Source of the DNA: Comamonadaceae bacterium
Lineage (GTDB): Bacteria; Pseudomonadota; Gammaproteobacteria; Burkholderiales; Burkholderiaceae_C
Assembly (NCBI GenBank): GCA_947371915.1
Contig: CANBRM010000009.1
Coordinates: 1-51,869 of the forward strand
Reading direction: 5' to 3'
DNA length: 51,869 nucleotides
Part shown: piece by piece, positions 35,253 through 44,143 of the stretch
Numbering within the stretch: position 1 is the first letter of the stretch
Layout: each line of letters opens with the position of its first letter
The notes under the pieces: generated by a model
The model's input: the letters and a program-made list of their open reading frames with translations, nothing else
Told to the model about the DNA's origin: nothing
Database searches by the model: none
Made by a program: the position numbers and the translations under genes

Positions 35253-35277
35253 AAAACGCCCGCAAGAGGCGGGCGTT
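35253..35277 (-). terminator. Intercistronic terminator after the liv binding-protein gene
   Basis: A 9-bp perfect stem AACGCCCGC/GCGGGCGTT (35255-35263 and 35269-35277) with a 5-nt loop, followed on the minus strand by TTTT. It sits between the binding-protein stop and the livHM start, so it can let part of the transcripts end after the binding protein and give more of that subunit than of permease. Confidence 0.7.
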
Positions 35278-35297
35278 GTGTGGGAATTGACAGGCGT

Positions 35298-36512
35298 TTA
35301 ATGGCTCGGTCGGAGTTTTTTCACAACGTCATCGCTGGGCTGCACGGTCGCGCCGTCGATGTAACGGTAGTCTACCAACACCCCTTTGCCGCCGTCGTTT
35401 TTGGTGCGACCCAAGAACGCACCCATGGTGGATTGGTTGTCTTGTTTGCGGAACATCACTTTGCCGTAGGGCGTGCTAAAGCTCATGCCGCTGAAGGCCG
35501 TGACCAGCTTTTCGCTGTCGGTGCTCTTGGCTCGTGCGATGCCTGCGGCCAAGGCTTGAATCATGCTGTAGCCCACGACCGAGCCCAAGCGGGGGTGGTC
35601 GTTGTACTTGCGGTGGTAGGCCAAGAAGAAGGCTTTGTGCTCAGGCGTTTGCACGCCGTACCACGGGTAGCCGGTGACGATCCAGCCGTTGGGCGTTTCG
35701 TCTTTGAGGGGCTCCAAATACTCGGGCTCGCCGGTCAACAGGCTTACCACTTCGCGGCCTTGGAACAAACCGCGTGTGTTGCCTTCGCGCACAAACTTGG
35801 CGAGGTCAGTGGCAAACAGCACGTTGAAGATGGCGTCGGGTTTGGCATCGGCCAGAGCCTGCGTCACCGAGCCTGCATCGATCTTGCCGAGTGCTGGCGC
35901 TTGCTCGCCCACAAACTCCACATCAGGTTGCGCGGCTTTCAGCAGTTGCTTGAAGGTCGCGGCAGCCGATTGGCCGTATTCGTAGTTGGGGTACACCACA
36001 GCCCAGCGTTTTTTCTTGAGCTTGGCGGCTTCTGGCACCAACATGGCCACTTGCATGTAGGTGCTGGCGCGCAGGCGGTAGGTGTAGCGGTTGCCGTTTT
36101 GCCACACCATTTTGTCGGTCAGCGGTTCGCCCGCCAGAAAGAACACCTTGCGTTGTTTGGCAAAGTCGCCCAGCGCCAAACCAATGTGCGAGAGGAAGGC
36201 ACCTGAGAGCACATCCACTTTTTCGCGGCTCAGCAGTTCTTCGGCGGCGCGGACAGCGTCGCCGGGTGAGGCGTTGTCGTCACGCGTGATGAGTTGCAGC
36301 GGCTTGCCGTTCACGCCACCCGCGGCGTTGATTTCTTCCACGGCCAACTCCATGCCCTTTTTGTACGGGTCGAGGAAAGCCGGTTGGGCTTTGTAGCTGT
36401 TGATCTCGCCAATTTTGATGACGTTTTGGGCCATGACGGGTAAGACGGGCAGGACTGCCACGCTCAAAGCGAGGGCGGCGGTGCGCAGGGCGGAGAGGAG
36501 TGTGGTGTTCAC
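35298..36512 (-). CDS. Branched-chain-type ABC transporter substrate-binding protein
   Basis: A 404-aa periplasmic protein (peripla_BP_6/LivJ-like). Signal peptide LALSVAVLPVLPVMAQ ends near residue 29. Features include IKIGEINSYKAQPAFLDPYKKG, VEEINAAGGVNGKPLQLITRDD (the beta-strand and ligand-binding edge), and DYRYIDGATVQPSDDVVKKL at the end. GTG 36512 is chosen as start: AAAGG lies eight bases upstream and the signal peptide follows; a longer start at 36587 lacks support. Ligand could be branched-chain amino acids, amides or aromatic acids; the family is too broad to choose. First gene of the liv operon, with a divergent promoter region of 136 bases shared with the kdpD-like gene. Confidence 0.9.
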   Translation of the reverse strand: MNTTLLSALRTAALALSVAVLPVLPVMAQNVIKIGEINSYKAQPAFLDPYKKGMELAVEEINAAGGVNGKPLQLITRDDNASPGDAVRAAEELLSREKVDVLSGAFLSHIGLALGDFAKQRKVFFLAGEPLTDKMVWQNGNRYTYRLRASTYMQVAMLVPEAAKLKKKRWAVVYPNYEYGQSAAATFKQLLKAAQPDVEFVGEQAPALGKIDAGSVTQALADAKPDAIFNVLFATDLAKFVREGNTRGLFQGREVVSLLTGEPEYLEPLKDETPNGWIVTGYPWYGVQTPEHKAFFLAYHRKYNDHPRLGSVVGYSMIQALAAGIARAKSTDSEKLVTAFSGMSFSTPYGKVMFRKQDNQSTMGAFLGRTKNDGGKGVLVDYRYIDGATVQPSDDVVKKLRPSH

Positions 36513-36648
36513 GAGTGTGGCCTTTGAAAGCGGGTGTTGGCTGTGCCACCAACACCGTAAAAATGTGAAGCTTAGATTGTCTTGCAAACCTTGCGCCGCA
36601 TTGCATACGCTTTAAAAGCCATAGAAACAGCTGTGCTAGCCTTCGATC

Positions 36649-38208
36649 ATGTCCATCCCGCGCCGTGTATCGACCCCTAAGTTTGAAGCCCGTTGGCCTG
36701 CCACGGCGATTTGGCTTTGTGCATGGGCGTTGTTGTGGCGTTTGGACGGTGTGCTCAATTTGGGGAATTTGGCGCTCTTGCTCGTGTTGGCCAGTGCCAT
36801 CGCCAGCGTGTGGTTGTCGGCGTTGGTGTCGGTGGGGTGCAGTGCGTTGTCGGTGCTGATGTTCAATTGGTTTTTTGTCGAACCGCGCATGACCTTCAGC
36901 GTGCATTTGCACCAAGACATGCTGCTGCTCGTCACCATGATGGCGGTGAGTTCGGTTGTCAGTTATTTGATGGCACGCTTGCGCATGGCGGCTGCCTTAG
37001 AAAGTCAACACGCCCAAGCTTCCGAACAATTGCGTGTGTTGGGCGAAATGCTGCGCGAGACACGCGACGCTCACACCCAAGGCGAGGTGTTGCAGGCCTT
37101 GTTGATTCAAAATACGGGCTGCGAGGTGTCTGTGTTGCTCCTTCAAGATACCGCGTCTGAGCAGGCCACGGCAGACAGCCAGTGGGTGGGCGAGCCGCAG
37201 CCGCAAGACGTGCAAGGCTTGTGGGCGTGCGTGCAACAGATGGGGGCCATGGGGCCGGGCACGGGGCGTCATGAAAATCAGTCGACCGTGTTTTTGCCCT
37301 TGCGCGGCCATGTGCGTGCGTTGGGTGCGGTGGCCTTGCATGGCGGCGCAGGGCTCAAGTCATTGACGGCGGTGCAGCGCGACCTGCTGCAACAGGCGTG
37401 TGATGTGTTGGGCCTAGAACTGGAACGCGCCCAAACGCTGCGACTTGCCCAGCAAGCCAAAGACGACGCGCAAAGCCAAAGCCTGCGCAACACCTTGCTC
37501 ACCTCTATTTCGCACGACTACCGCACGCCGCTGGCGAACCTCATGGGGGCGGCTTCTGTGATTCAAGCGCAAGCCCCACGCTTGAGCACTGACAAAGTGG
37601 CTGGCTTGGCCCAAACCATCTTGGATGAAGCGCAGCACCTCAACCGCATGACCACCAACACCTTGCAGTTGGCACGCTTAGATTCGGCACCTTTGCAGAT
37701 TCAAAAAGACTGGGAGTCGTTGCAAGAGATTTTGGGTTCTGTGCTGGCCAAGGCCCGTCAACGTCACCCACAGCGGCAGATATTGGTGACGGTTCCAGAT
37801 GCCTTGCCCCTCATTCACTGCGATGCCATTTTGTTGGTGCAACTGTTTGATAACTTGATGGAAAACGCCATCAAGTACAGCCCAAGCCACACGCCGATTG
37901 AGATTCGAGTGCTGGCCACAGCCCTCGCCCTTGAGGTGCGGATGATCGACCAAGGCACAGGCATTGTGGATGCGTGGAAAGACAAAGTGTTTCAAGCCTT
38001 TGAGCGCGTGCACGCTGACACCGCCCAGGCGGATGCGACAGACGACACACAGCTGCGCCGTGGCATGGGCGTGGGCTTGGCCGTGTGTAAGGCGATTGCT
38101 AAAGTGCATGGCGCCACGATTTGGGTGGAAGACCACCAGCCGCAAGGTGCGGTGATGTGCCTGTCCTTGCCCGTGGTGCAGCAGCCCGACGTGCGCGTGG
38201 AGGCCTGA
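36649..38208 (+). CDS. KdpD-like sensor histidine kinase lacking the N-terminal KdpD/Usp domains
   Basis: A 519-aa kinase. Four membrane helices (about residues 15-110) form a DUF4118-type KdpD transmembrane domain with the NWFFVEPRMTFSV loop. A GAF-like region (about 130-275) follows, then HisKA with phospho-His in SISHDYRTPL (about 290) and HATPase with NLMENAIKYSP, DQGTGI and GMGVGLAVC. KdpD of E. coli is about 895 aa with a cytoplasmic KdpD and Usp domain before the helices, both absent here. No Shine-Dalgarno is evident before ATG 36649. It is followed five bases later by its response regulator and then by kup, which points to K+ sensing; sensing mode is unknown without the N-terminal domains. 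Confidence 0.88.
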   Translation: MSIPRRVSTPKFEARWPATAIWLCAWALLWRLDGVLNLGNLALLLVLASAIASVWLSALVSVGCSALSVLMFNWFFVEPRMTFSVHLHQDMLLLVTMMAVSSVVSYLMARLRMAAALESQHAQASEQLRVLGEMLRETRDAHTQGEVLQALLIQNTGCEVSVLLLQDTASEQATADSQWVGEPQPQDVQGLWACVQQMGAMGPGTGRHENQSTVFLPLRGHVRALGAVALHGGAGLKSLTAVQRDLLQQACDVLGLELERAQTLRLAQQAKDDAQSQSLRNTLLTSISHDYRTPLANLMGAASVIQAQAPRLSTDKVAGLAQTILDEAQHLNRMTTNTLQLARLDSAPLQIQKDWESLQEILGSVLAKARQRHPQRQILVTVPDALPLIHCDAILLVQLFDNLMENAIKYSPSHTPIEIRVLATALALEVRMIDQGTGIVDAWKDKVFQAFERVHADTAQADATDDTQLRRGMGVGLAVCKAIAKVHGATIWVEDHQPQGAVMCLSLPVVQQPDVRVEA

Positions 38209-38213
38209 AGCGC

Positions 38214-38912
38214 ATGGCCCTCAAAGTTTTGTTGGTCGAGGACGACCGTGAATTGCGCCAAACCTTGCGCGATGCCTTGAGCGTGGAGGGTTACGAGGTG
38301 GTGGCCAGCGGCAGCGCCGCCGATGCCAGTGCGGTGCTGCGTCACAGCATGGCCTCAGACCGCCCCTTGGACGTGTTGCTCTTGGACTTGGGCTTGCCCG
38401 ATGGCGACGGTGGCGATTTGTTGCGCACCGTGCGCGCGCAGTACGCCTTGCCCGTGCTGATCATCTCAGCGCGTCATGACGACGCCAACAAAGTCACCTT
38501 GCTCGACGCAGGTGCTGACGATTACTTGGTCAAACCCTTCAGCATCAGCGAGTTGCTGGCGCGCATGCGTGTCACGTTGCGACACCGGGGCACGGTGGTG
38601 CTAGCGCCGCAAACGCATTACCGCGCTGGGGCGTTAGAGATCGATTTGGCCAAACACGCCGTGCGCCTAGCCGGTGAGCCCGTGCATCTGACGCCCACCG
38701 AGTTCAAGTTGCTGGCGCGCTTGGTGCGTCAAGCGGGTCAGGTGGTGACGCACCGCCAATTGCTGGTCGATGTGTGGGGCGCTGAGCATGTGGACCAAAC
38801 CCACTATTTGCGTCTGTACATGGGCCAGTTGCGCGCCAAGCTCGAAGCCAACCCGACCGAGCCCGTCTTGCTGTTGACCGAGCCGGGTGTGGGCTATCGC
38901 TTGGCTGAATAG
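38214..38912 (+). CDS. KdpE-like OmpR-family response regulator
   Basis: A 232-aa regulator. The receiver (1-120) has the acidic pair in LLVEDDR, phospho-acceptor Asp58 in [12 protein letters not shown], and Lys107 in LVKPFS. A winged-helix domain (about 130-232) shows [43 protein letters not shown] and PGVGYRL, the KdpE pattern. ATG 38214 starts five bases after the kinase stop with a GGAGG site. The kinase gene, this gene and kup are on one strand, so kup is the probable target. A GCGTT-CCT-AACGC palindrome at 38957-38969 just upstream of kup is one candidate site. Confidence 0.92.
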   Translation: MALKVLLVEDDRELRQTLRDALSVEGYEVVASGSAADASAVLRHSMASDRPLDVLLLDLGLPDGDGGDLLRTVRAQYALPVLIISARHDDANKVTLLDAGADDYLVKPFSISELLARMRVTLRHRGTVVLAPQTHYRAGALEIDLAKHAVRLAGEPVHLTPTEFKLLARLVRQAGQVVTHRQLLVDVWGAEHVDQTHYLRLYMGQLRAKLEANPTEPVLLLTEPGVGYRLAE

Positions 38913-39007
38913 GCGCACAACGCCTTGCAGATGCAGACACGGATGCTGACACTTATGCGTTCCTAACGCCCTTGCAGGCAAGCTCAGGGCACTTACTAGG
39001 AGTGCTC

Positions 39008-40909
39008 ATGTCAGCCATAGATTCAGACAACCCATCCGCGCACATCAAGCGCCAGTCCACCGCCGCCTTGACCTTGGGGGCCATCGGCGTGGTGTACGGC
39101 GACATTGGCACCAGCCCGCTGTACACGGTGAAAGAGGTGTTCTTGCCCGCCACAGGCATTGCTTTGACGCCCGAGAACTTGATTGGTGCGGTGTCCACCA
39201 TCTTCTGGGCCCTGATGCTCATCGTCACCCTCAAGTACGTGATTTTGATTTTGCGTGCGGACAACCGCGGCGAAGGCGGTGCTTTGGCGCTGACCGCGCT
39301 GGCGGCGAATGCCGTGAAGCACAAGCCGAAGTTGCGTCACTTTTTGCTGTTACTGGGCTTATTTGGGGCCACCTTGTTTTACGGTGACAGCGTGATCACA
39401 CCGGCCATTTCGGTGCTCGGTGCGGTGGAAGGTTTGGAGATGGTCACGCCGGTGTTGCAGCCTTATGTGGTGCCCATTGCTTTGACCGTGTTGGTGATGT
39501 TGTTTGTCATGCAACGTTGGGGCACCAGCTTTGTGGGCAAGTTTTTTGGCCCCATCATCGTGGTCTGGTTTGTGATCTTGGGCGCGACAGGCGTGGCGCA
39601 AATTGTGCAAACACCCGCCATCTTGGCCGCATTCAACCCGCTGCATAGCCTTCAGTTTCTGTATGACCGTGGGCCCTTTGTGCTCGCTGCGGTGGGCGCG
39701 ATTGTGTTGGCGCTCACGGGTGCTGAGGCCTTGTACGCCGACATGGGCCACTTTGGTCGCAAGCCCATTCAAATCGCGTGGATGGGCTTGATCATGCCGA
39801 GCTTGGTGCTGCATTACATGGGCCAAGGTGCGTTGCTGATGCGCGACCCTTCGGCCATTGAAAACCCCTTCTTTCGCATGTTCTCGCAAGACTGGTTGGT
39901 CGCGGCGGTGGTGTTGGCCACGGTGGCCGCCATCATCGCGTCGCAAGCGGTCATTTCGGGCGCTTACTCCATGACCAAGCAGGCCATTTTGTTGGGCTTC
40001 TTGCCACGCATGGACATCAAATACACCTCGGAGCAAGAGGTCGGACAAATCTACATGCCCAGCGTGAATTGGATTTTGTTGGCCGGTGTGTTGATCGCCG
40101 TCATGACCTTCAAGAGTTCGTCGGCCTTGGCTGGCGCGTATGGCATTGCGGTGACCTTGACCATGGTGATCACCACCGTGATGACCTTCTTTGTCGTGCA
40201 CGACGCTTGGAAAGTTCGTACCCCTTTGGCTATTGCCGCTACGCTGTTCTTTTTGACCATCGACGCCTTTTTGTTTGCCGGCTGCATCATCAAATTCTTT
40301 GATGGCGGTTGGTTGCCGCTGGCCATGGGTTTGACGCTTTACATGGTCATGACCACCTGGTCGCGTGGCCGTGAGTTGGTGGTGGACACCATCCGTCGCG
40401 ATGGCTTGGACTTGGGCACCTTCATTCAGCACATTGACTCGGGCAGTCCACACTTGGCCAAACGCACCGCTATTTATGCCGTGGCCAATCCCGAAACTGT
40501 GCCCCAAGCCTTGCTGCACAACATGAAGCACAACCAAGTGCTGCACGAGAAAAACATCATCTTGACGGTGGAGTTCGAGAACGTGCCTTGGGTGTCCGAT
40601 AAACAACGTGTTCGTGTGGAACGTCTGAGCGAGCACTTCTGGCAAGTGTGGGTCAAGTATGGCTTCATGAACACGCCCGATGTGCCCAAAGCCTTGACCC
40701 AGTGCCAAGCGCATGCCCTTGAAATTCCCGTGTTTGAAACGTCTTACTTTTTGAGCCGAGAAACAGTGGTTTCCACACCCGGTGGTGGCATGGCCCAATG
40801 GCGCGAAAAGCTGTTCGCCGCCATGACGCGCAACTCAGGTGGCGTGGTGGAGTTCTTCCACCTCCCCGATAACTCCGTAGTTGAACTGGGAACGAGGGTA
40901 CAAATATGA
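39008..40909 (+). CDS. kup: Potassium uptake protein Kup
   Basis: A 633-aa, 12-helix K+/H+ symporter. Hallmarks: [21 protein letters not shown] (residues about 18-38), [41 protein letters not shown], and [16 protein letters not shown]. The hydrophilic C-terminal third (about 460-633) is normal for Kup. ATG 39008 has AGGAG seven bases upstream; an in-frame ATG at 38972 is ignored. It lies 95 bases downstream of the kdpE-like gene and overlaps the next ORF by four bases. K+ accumulation under low pH or low K+ is the family role. Confidence 0.95.
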   Translation: MSAIDSDNPSAHIKRQSTAALTLGAIGVVYGDIGTSPLYTVKEVFLPATGIALTPENLIGAVSTIFWALMLIVTLKYVILILRADNRGEGGALALTALAANAVKHKPKLRHFLLLLGLFGATLFYGDSVITPAISVLGAVEGLEMVTPVLQPYVVPIALTVLVMLFVMQRWGTSFVGKFFGPIIVVWFVILGATGVAQIVQTPAILAAFNPLHSLQFLYDRGPFVLAAVGAIVLALTGAEALYADMGHFGRKPIQIAWMGLIMPSLVLHYMGQGALLMRDPSAIENPFFRMFSQDWLVAAVVLATVAAIIASQAVISGAYSMTKQAILLGFLPRMDIKYTSEQEVGQIYMPSVNWILLAGVLIAVMTFKSSSALAGAYGIAVTLTMVITTVMTFFVVHDAWKVRTPLAIAATLFFLTIDAFLFAGCIIKFFDGGWLPLAMGLTLYMVMTTWSRGRELVVDTIRRDGLDLGTFIQHIDSGSPHLAKRTAIYAVANPETVPQALLHNMKHNQVLHEKNIILTVEFENVPWVSDKQRVRVERLSEHFWQVWVKYGFMNTPDVPKALTQCQAHALEIPVFETSYFLSRETVVSTPGGGMAQWREKLFAAMTRNSGGVVEFFHLPDNSVVELGTRVQI

Positions 40910-41172
40910 TCGAACACACCTTACCTGTCACGCTCAAACTTACAGGCAAAGCGGGGCTGGAGCCGCGTATGGCGGCGCAATTCGCCATGGTGGCTTCACC
41001 CTTTGAGGGCGAGGTCACCGTGGCGTGTCACGGTCGAACGGTCAATGCCAAGTCGGTGGCCGAGGTGATGTCGCTGGGCGCGGTGCACGATGACTTGGTG
41101 GAGCTTCATGCCGAGGGCGAGGATGCGCAGCAAGCGGTGAATGCCTTGATTGCGGTGATTCAAAAGGGCTAG
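40906..41172 (+). CDS. HPr-like protein with Glu at the phospho-His position
   Basis: An 88-aa protein of the HPr fold. The usual GLHARPAA active-site loop reads GLEPRMAA (residues 17-24): His to Glu19, Arg21 kept. [14 protein letters not shown] (residues 46-59) keeps the regulatory-Ser segment (Ser50), and a closing '[11 protein letters not shown]' matches the HPr C-terminus. It cannot accept phosphate on His, and Glu may mimic the charged phospho-form. The start codon overlaps the kup stop as ATGA, so production is coupled to the K+ transporter. In enteric bacteria, the nitrogen PTS controls K+ transport (EIIA-Ntr acts on TrkA and KdpD); a link of this degenerate HPr to Kup or KdpD is inferred from that and from the operon. 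Confidence 0.85.
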   Translation: MIEHTLPVTLKLTGKAGLEPRMAAQFAMVASPFEGEVTVACHGRTVNAKSVAEVMSLGAVHDDLVELHAEGEDAQQAVNALIAVIQKG

Positions 41173-41192
41173 TCCGCTTCTCCACGCGCATC

Positions 41193-41233
41193 AAAAAAAG
41201 TCCCGCAAGCTTTGCAGCTTGCGGGACTTTCTT
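41193..41233. terminator. Bidirectional terminator between the kup operon and pckG
   Basis: A 14-bp stem AAAGTCCCGCAAGC/GCTTGCGGGACTTT (41197-41210 and 41217-41230) with a 6-nt loop. On the minus strand it is followed by a run of seven T (beginning inside the stem). On the plus strand TTTC ends it. It serves the kup operon and the converging pckG. Confidence 0.9.
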
Positions 41234-41280
41234 ATCGTCGCGTTCAGCACCCAGCGCGGGCCAAGTGCTGCTGGGGCCGA

Positions 41281-43143
41281 TTACGCTTCCAGGCGCGCTG
41301 CCAAAGCAACTTTGGTCGCTGTCATCTCAACGGGCAAGTGGTAGGCCAGTTGGGTGAACAACTCTTCGTGCAGCTTCAACTCGTCGACCCAAGCCGCTTT
41401 GTCGATGCTGGTGACGGTCTTGAATTGGTCGGCGGTGAAGTTCAAGCCAGTCCAGTTGATTTCGTCATACGTGGGGCTCACGCCAAACACGTTTTCAGCG
41501 CCTTGGGCTTGGCCCTCGATGCGGTCAATCATCCACTTCAAGACGCGCATGTTTTCGCCGTAGCCAGGCCACACAAACTTGCCGTCTTCGCCTTTGCGGA
41601 ACCAGTTCACGCAGTAGATCGATGGCAGCTTGGCGCCCGCGGTTGCCAGCTTGTCGCCCATGTCCAGCCAGTGCTGGAAGTAGTCGCTCATGTTGTAGCC
41701 CATGAACGGCAACATGGCGAATGGGTCGCGGCGCACCACGCCTTGTTGGCCAGCGGCCGCAGCGGTGGTCTCAGAGCCCATGGTCGCGGCCATGTAAACG
41801 CCTTCGGTCCAGCTGCGTGCTTCGGTCACCAAAGGCACGGTGGTGGAGCGGCGGCCGCCGAAGATGAACGCGTCAATGGCCACGCCGTTGGCGTCGTCCC
41901 ACTGGCTGTCCAGCGCGGGGTTGTTGGTGGCAGCCACGGTGAAGCGGGCGTTGGGGTGAGCGGCTTTGGCACCGGTTTCTTTGGCGATGGCTGGGGTCCA
42001 GTCTTTGCCTTGCCAGTCGATCAAGTGGTCTGGCAGTTTGCCGGTGTCTTTTTCCATGCCTTCCCACCACACGTCGCCGTCGTCGGTCAGCGCGACGTTG
42101 GTGAAGATCACGTCTTTGTCCAAGCTGGCCATGCAGTTGGGGTTGGTGTGGAAGTTGGTGCCGGGGGCCACGCCAAAGTAACCCGCTTCTGGGTTGATGG
42201 CGTACAACTTGCCGTCTGCGTTGGGCTTGATCCAAGCAATGTCGTCACCGATGGTGGTGACTTTCCAGCCGTCGAAACCTTCTGGGGGCACCAACATCGA
42301 GAAGTTGGTTTTGCCGCAAGCGCTGGGGAACGCGGCTGCCACGTGGTACTTCTTGCCTTGGGGGTTGGTCACGCCCAAGATGAGCATGTGCTCGGCCAGC
42401 CAGCCTGGGTTACCGGAGGGCCCCTCCGAGGCCGCACGGCCCATGTTCGAGGCAATGCGCAAGGCAAAGCACTTCTTGCCCAGCAACGCGTTGCCGCCGT
42501 AGCCGGAGCCGTAAGACCAGATTTCGCGGGTCTCTGGGAAGTGCACGATGTATTTGGTTTTGCTGCAAGGCCACTTCACGTCGGCTTGACCGGCTGCCAA
42601 AGGTGCGCCCACGGTGTGCACGCAGGGCACAAACGCGCCGTCGGTGCCGATCACGTCAAACACAGCTTTGCCCATGCGGGTCATGATGCGTTGGTTCACC
42701 GCCACGTAAGCGCTGTCAGACAACTCAATGCCCACGTGCGCAATGTGCGAACCCATGGGGCCCATGCTGAACGGCACCACATACATGGTGCGGCCTTTCA
42801 TGCAGCCGTCGAACAAAGGGTTCAGGGTGGCGCGCATCTCTGCGGGAGCCATCCAGTTGTTGGTGGGGCCAGCGTTTTCTTTTTTCTCTGAACAGATGTA
42901 AGTGCGGTCTTCCACACGGGCCACGTCTGAGGGGTCAGAGCAGGCCAAGAAAGAGTTGGGGCGCTTGGCCGCGTTCAGTTTGGTGAAGGTGCCGGCGTCT
43001 ACCAATTGCTGGCAGAGGCGGTCGTACTCTTCTTGGCTGCCGTCACACCAGTAAACGGTGTCTGGTTTGCACAGGGCAGCCATCTCGGCCACCCAAGCGA
43101 CCAGCTTGGGGTTCTTCACATATGCGGGTGCATTCACGTTCAT
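41281..43143 (-). CDS. pckG: Phosphoenolpyruvate carboxykinase (GTP)
   Basis: A 620-aa gluconeogenic enzyme converting oxaloacetate and GTP to PEP, GDP and CO2. GTP-class features: the [24 protein letters not shown] block, kinase-1 loop [14 protein letters not shown] (about 283-296) with its active-site Cys, GDDIAWI with metal-binding Asp, and [13 protein letters not shown]. Length matches the GTP family and not the 540-aa ATP family. ATG 43143 has AGGAG about seven bases upstream. The 5' leader contains a terminator-like hairpin (see 43160-43210), so expression may be attenuated. It is convergent with the kup operon. Confidence 0.96.
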   Translation of the reverse strand: MNVNAPAYVKNPKLVAWVAEMAALCKPDTVYWCDGSQEEYDRLCQQLVDAGTFTKLNAAKRPNSFLACSDPSDVARVEDRTYICSEKKENAGPTNNWMAPAEMRATLNPLFDGCMKGRTMYVVPFSMGPMGSHIAHVGIELSDSAYVAVNQRIMTRMGKAVFDVIGTDGAFVPCVHTVGAPLAAGQADVKWPCSKTKYIVHFPETREIWSYGSGYGGNALLGKKCFALRIASNMGRAASEGPSGNPGWLAEHMLILGVTNPQGKKYHVAAAFPSACGKTNFSMLVPPEGFDGWKVTTIGDDIAWIKPNADGKLYAINPEAGYFGVAPGTNFHTNPNCMASLDKDVIFTNVALTDDGDVWWEGMEKDTGKLPDHLIDWQGKDWTPAIAKETGAKAAHPNARFTVAATNNPALDSQWDDANGVAIDAFIFGGRRSTTVPLVTEARSWTEGVYMAATMGSETTAAAAGQQGVVRRDPFAMLPFMGYNMSDYFQHWLDMGDKLATAGAKLPSIYCVNWFRKGEDGKFVWPGYGENMRVLKWMIDRIEGQAQGAENVFGVSPTYDEINWTGLNFTADQFKTVTSIDKAAWVDELKLHEELFTQLAYHLPVEMTATKVALAARLEA

Positions 43144-43159
43144 CTAAAGCTCCTAAGTC

Positions 43160-43210
43160 AAAAAATTGAGATCAGAGCCCAGCTGCGTTAGCGCGAGACT
43201 CTGACCTCAA
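43160..43210 (-). promoter_or_regulatory. Terminator-like hairpin in the pckG leader
   Basis: On the minus strand TTGAGGTCAGAG (43210-43199) pairs with CTCTGATCTCAA (43177-43166), 12 bp with one G-U pair and a 21-nt loop. It is followed directly by six T (43165-43160), then AGGAG and ATG of pckG at 43143. A terminator placed between promoter and start can act as an attenuator. A second, 6-bp palindrome CCGTGT-TGTG-ACACGG at 43218-43233 lies just upstream. Confidence 0.55.
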
Positions 43211-43312
43211 TCCATTGCCGTGTTGTGACACGGGTCGGGTATTTTAAGAATCTAACCCCTTACACAGCCTTTCAAAGGGGCATAAAAATCTGGAATGAAA
43301 CAAAAAGGCAAC

Positions 43313-43340
43313 AAAAAAGCGCCTTGATAGGCGCTTTTTC
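43313..43340. terminator. Bidirectional terminator after the small membrane ORF
   Basis: AAAAAGCGCC/GGCGCTTTTT (43314-43323 and 43330-43339), a 10-bp stem with a 6-nt loop and A/T runs on both sides. It lies 39 bases after the stop of the 46-aa ORF on the minus strand and ends that transcript. It isolates pckG's own leader. Confidence 0.88.
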
Positions 43341-43378
43341 GGGGCAATGCGTCACAAACCAGTGCGCATCACAGAGGC

Positions 43379-43519
43379 TTAAGCCATGAACACGGCGATG
43401 AACGCCAATAAGAAAATCAGCACCGCGCCAGCCGCTGGCAACACGATGGGCATGAGTGGCACGATGGCTTCCACCACGTCTTGTTCGCCGGTGTGGGGGG
43501 TGTTGTGCGGGTTGGACAT
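43379..43519 (-). CDS. 46-aa putative single-pass membrane protein
   Basis: A short ORF reading MSNPHNTPHTGEQDVVEAIV, then a hydrophobic stretch (residues about 19-45: PLMPIVLPAAGAVLIFLLAF and IAVFMA). The first 18 residues are polar and would lie on one side of the membrane. A strong GAGGAG site six bases before ATG 43519 and its own terminator 39 bases downstream argue that it is expressed. No known family is recognised. It might be a small regulator of a membrane complex or a stress-induced peptide; this is open. Confidence 0.65.
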   Translation of the reverse strand: MSNPHNTPHTGEQDVVEAIVPLMPIVLPAAGAVLIFLLAFIAVFMA

Positions 43520-43556
43520 GATCAGCTCCTCTATAAGTAATAGATGAAATTTTATG

Positions 43557-44042
43557 CTAATCCACGATCGCCACTGTCGTGGTCGAGACCGTCAGGGCTG
43601 GATTGAGCGAAACGCCTTGGCGCGCCAGCTGATTTTTCAGCAAACCTTGGTAGCGCGTGTTGTGCACAGGTGTCACCGAGTGGTAGGCCGCTGCACCAAA
43701 CCAGGTGTAGCCGTGGCGCTCGAGCCCACGTTTCAAAAACCAAGCCGACACGTAAGCGCCTTTGCACGCGTCTAACAAATGCTTTTCGGTCACGCCGTAG
43801 CGTTGCAACTCGGGCAAATGCATGGAGTTGATCTGACCAATGCCAAGGTCCACCGTGCCATTCGTGTTTTTGCCCACGGCGCGTGGGTTGAGCCCCGACT
43901 CCACCTGCAGTACCGCCAAGAGCAAATGCGGGTTCACGCTGTGAAATTCGGCGGCTGATTGCACACACGACGTGGGATTTGTTGCCCAGGCGAACTTGGC
44001 AAAAATGAGAACGGCGCAAGCCAATAGTAGTTTAATTTTCAT
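43557..44042 (-). CDS. Lytic transglycosylase, VirB1/IagB/PilT(R64)-like
   Basis: A 161-aa secreted enzyme. The signal peptide ends AKFAWA (about residue 20). The SLT fold follows: catalytic Glu in VLQVESGLNP (about 48), GTVDLGIGQINSMH (about 62-75), and a second AAAYHSVTPVHNTRYQ (about 117) completing the goose-lysozyme-type pattern. A Cys pair (about 26 and 92) matches VirB1/IagB proteins that form a disulfide. It cuts peptidoglycan to let a pilus or secretion machine through. It is divergent from the PilQ-like ATPase gene, which supports a pilus- or conjugation-related origin of the pair. Confidence 0.85.
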   Translation of the reverse strand: MKIKLLLACAVLIFAKFAWATNPTSCVQSAAEFHSVNPHLLLAVLQVESGLNPRAVGKNTNGTVDLGIGQINSMHLPELQRYGVTEKHLLDACKGAYVSAWFLKRGLERHGYTWFGAAAYHSVTPVHNTRYQGLLKNQLARQGVSLNPALTVSTTTVAIVD

Positions 44043-44064
44043 ACTTCAACCGATTTAATGGATT

Positions 44065-44121
44065 AAAGTAGTACTTTATCACGACTATGTAGATTTGAGT
44101 GTTAAAATTAACGAAAGTACT
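44065..44121. promoter_or_regulatory. AT-rich divergent control region with repeated AAAGTACT sites
   Basis: AAAGTA-G-TACTTT (44065-44077) is a perfect palindrome, and AAAGTACT recurs at 44114-44121. They lie in the 101-base divergent region between the lytic transglycosylase and the small ORF. This is suited to a shared repressor or activator site, but no regulator is encoded nearby. Confidence 0.35.
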
Positions 44122-44143
44122 AAATATTTGGTTTGATGATTTT

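Noticed and set aside
39359-40798. Minus-strand open frame of about 480 codons antisense to kup
   Set aside because: Kup is unmistakable on the plus strand; the antisense product is His/Gln/Arg-rich shadow sequence.
41212-42891. Long open frame (over 550 codons) on the plus strand antisense to pckG
   Set aside because: pckG on the minus strand is a clear conserved enzyme; the antisense frame is His/Gly/Val-rich low-complexity sequence caused by GC-rich codon bias, with no motif.
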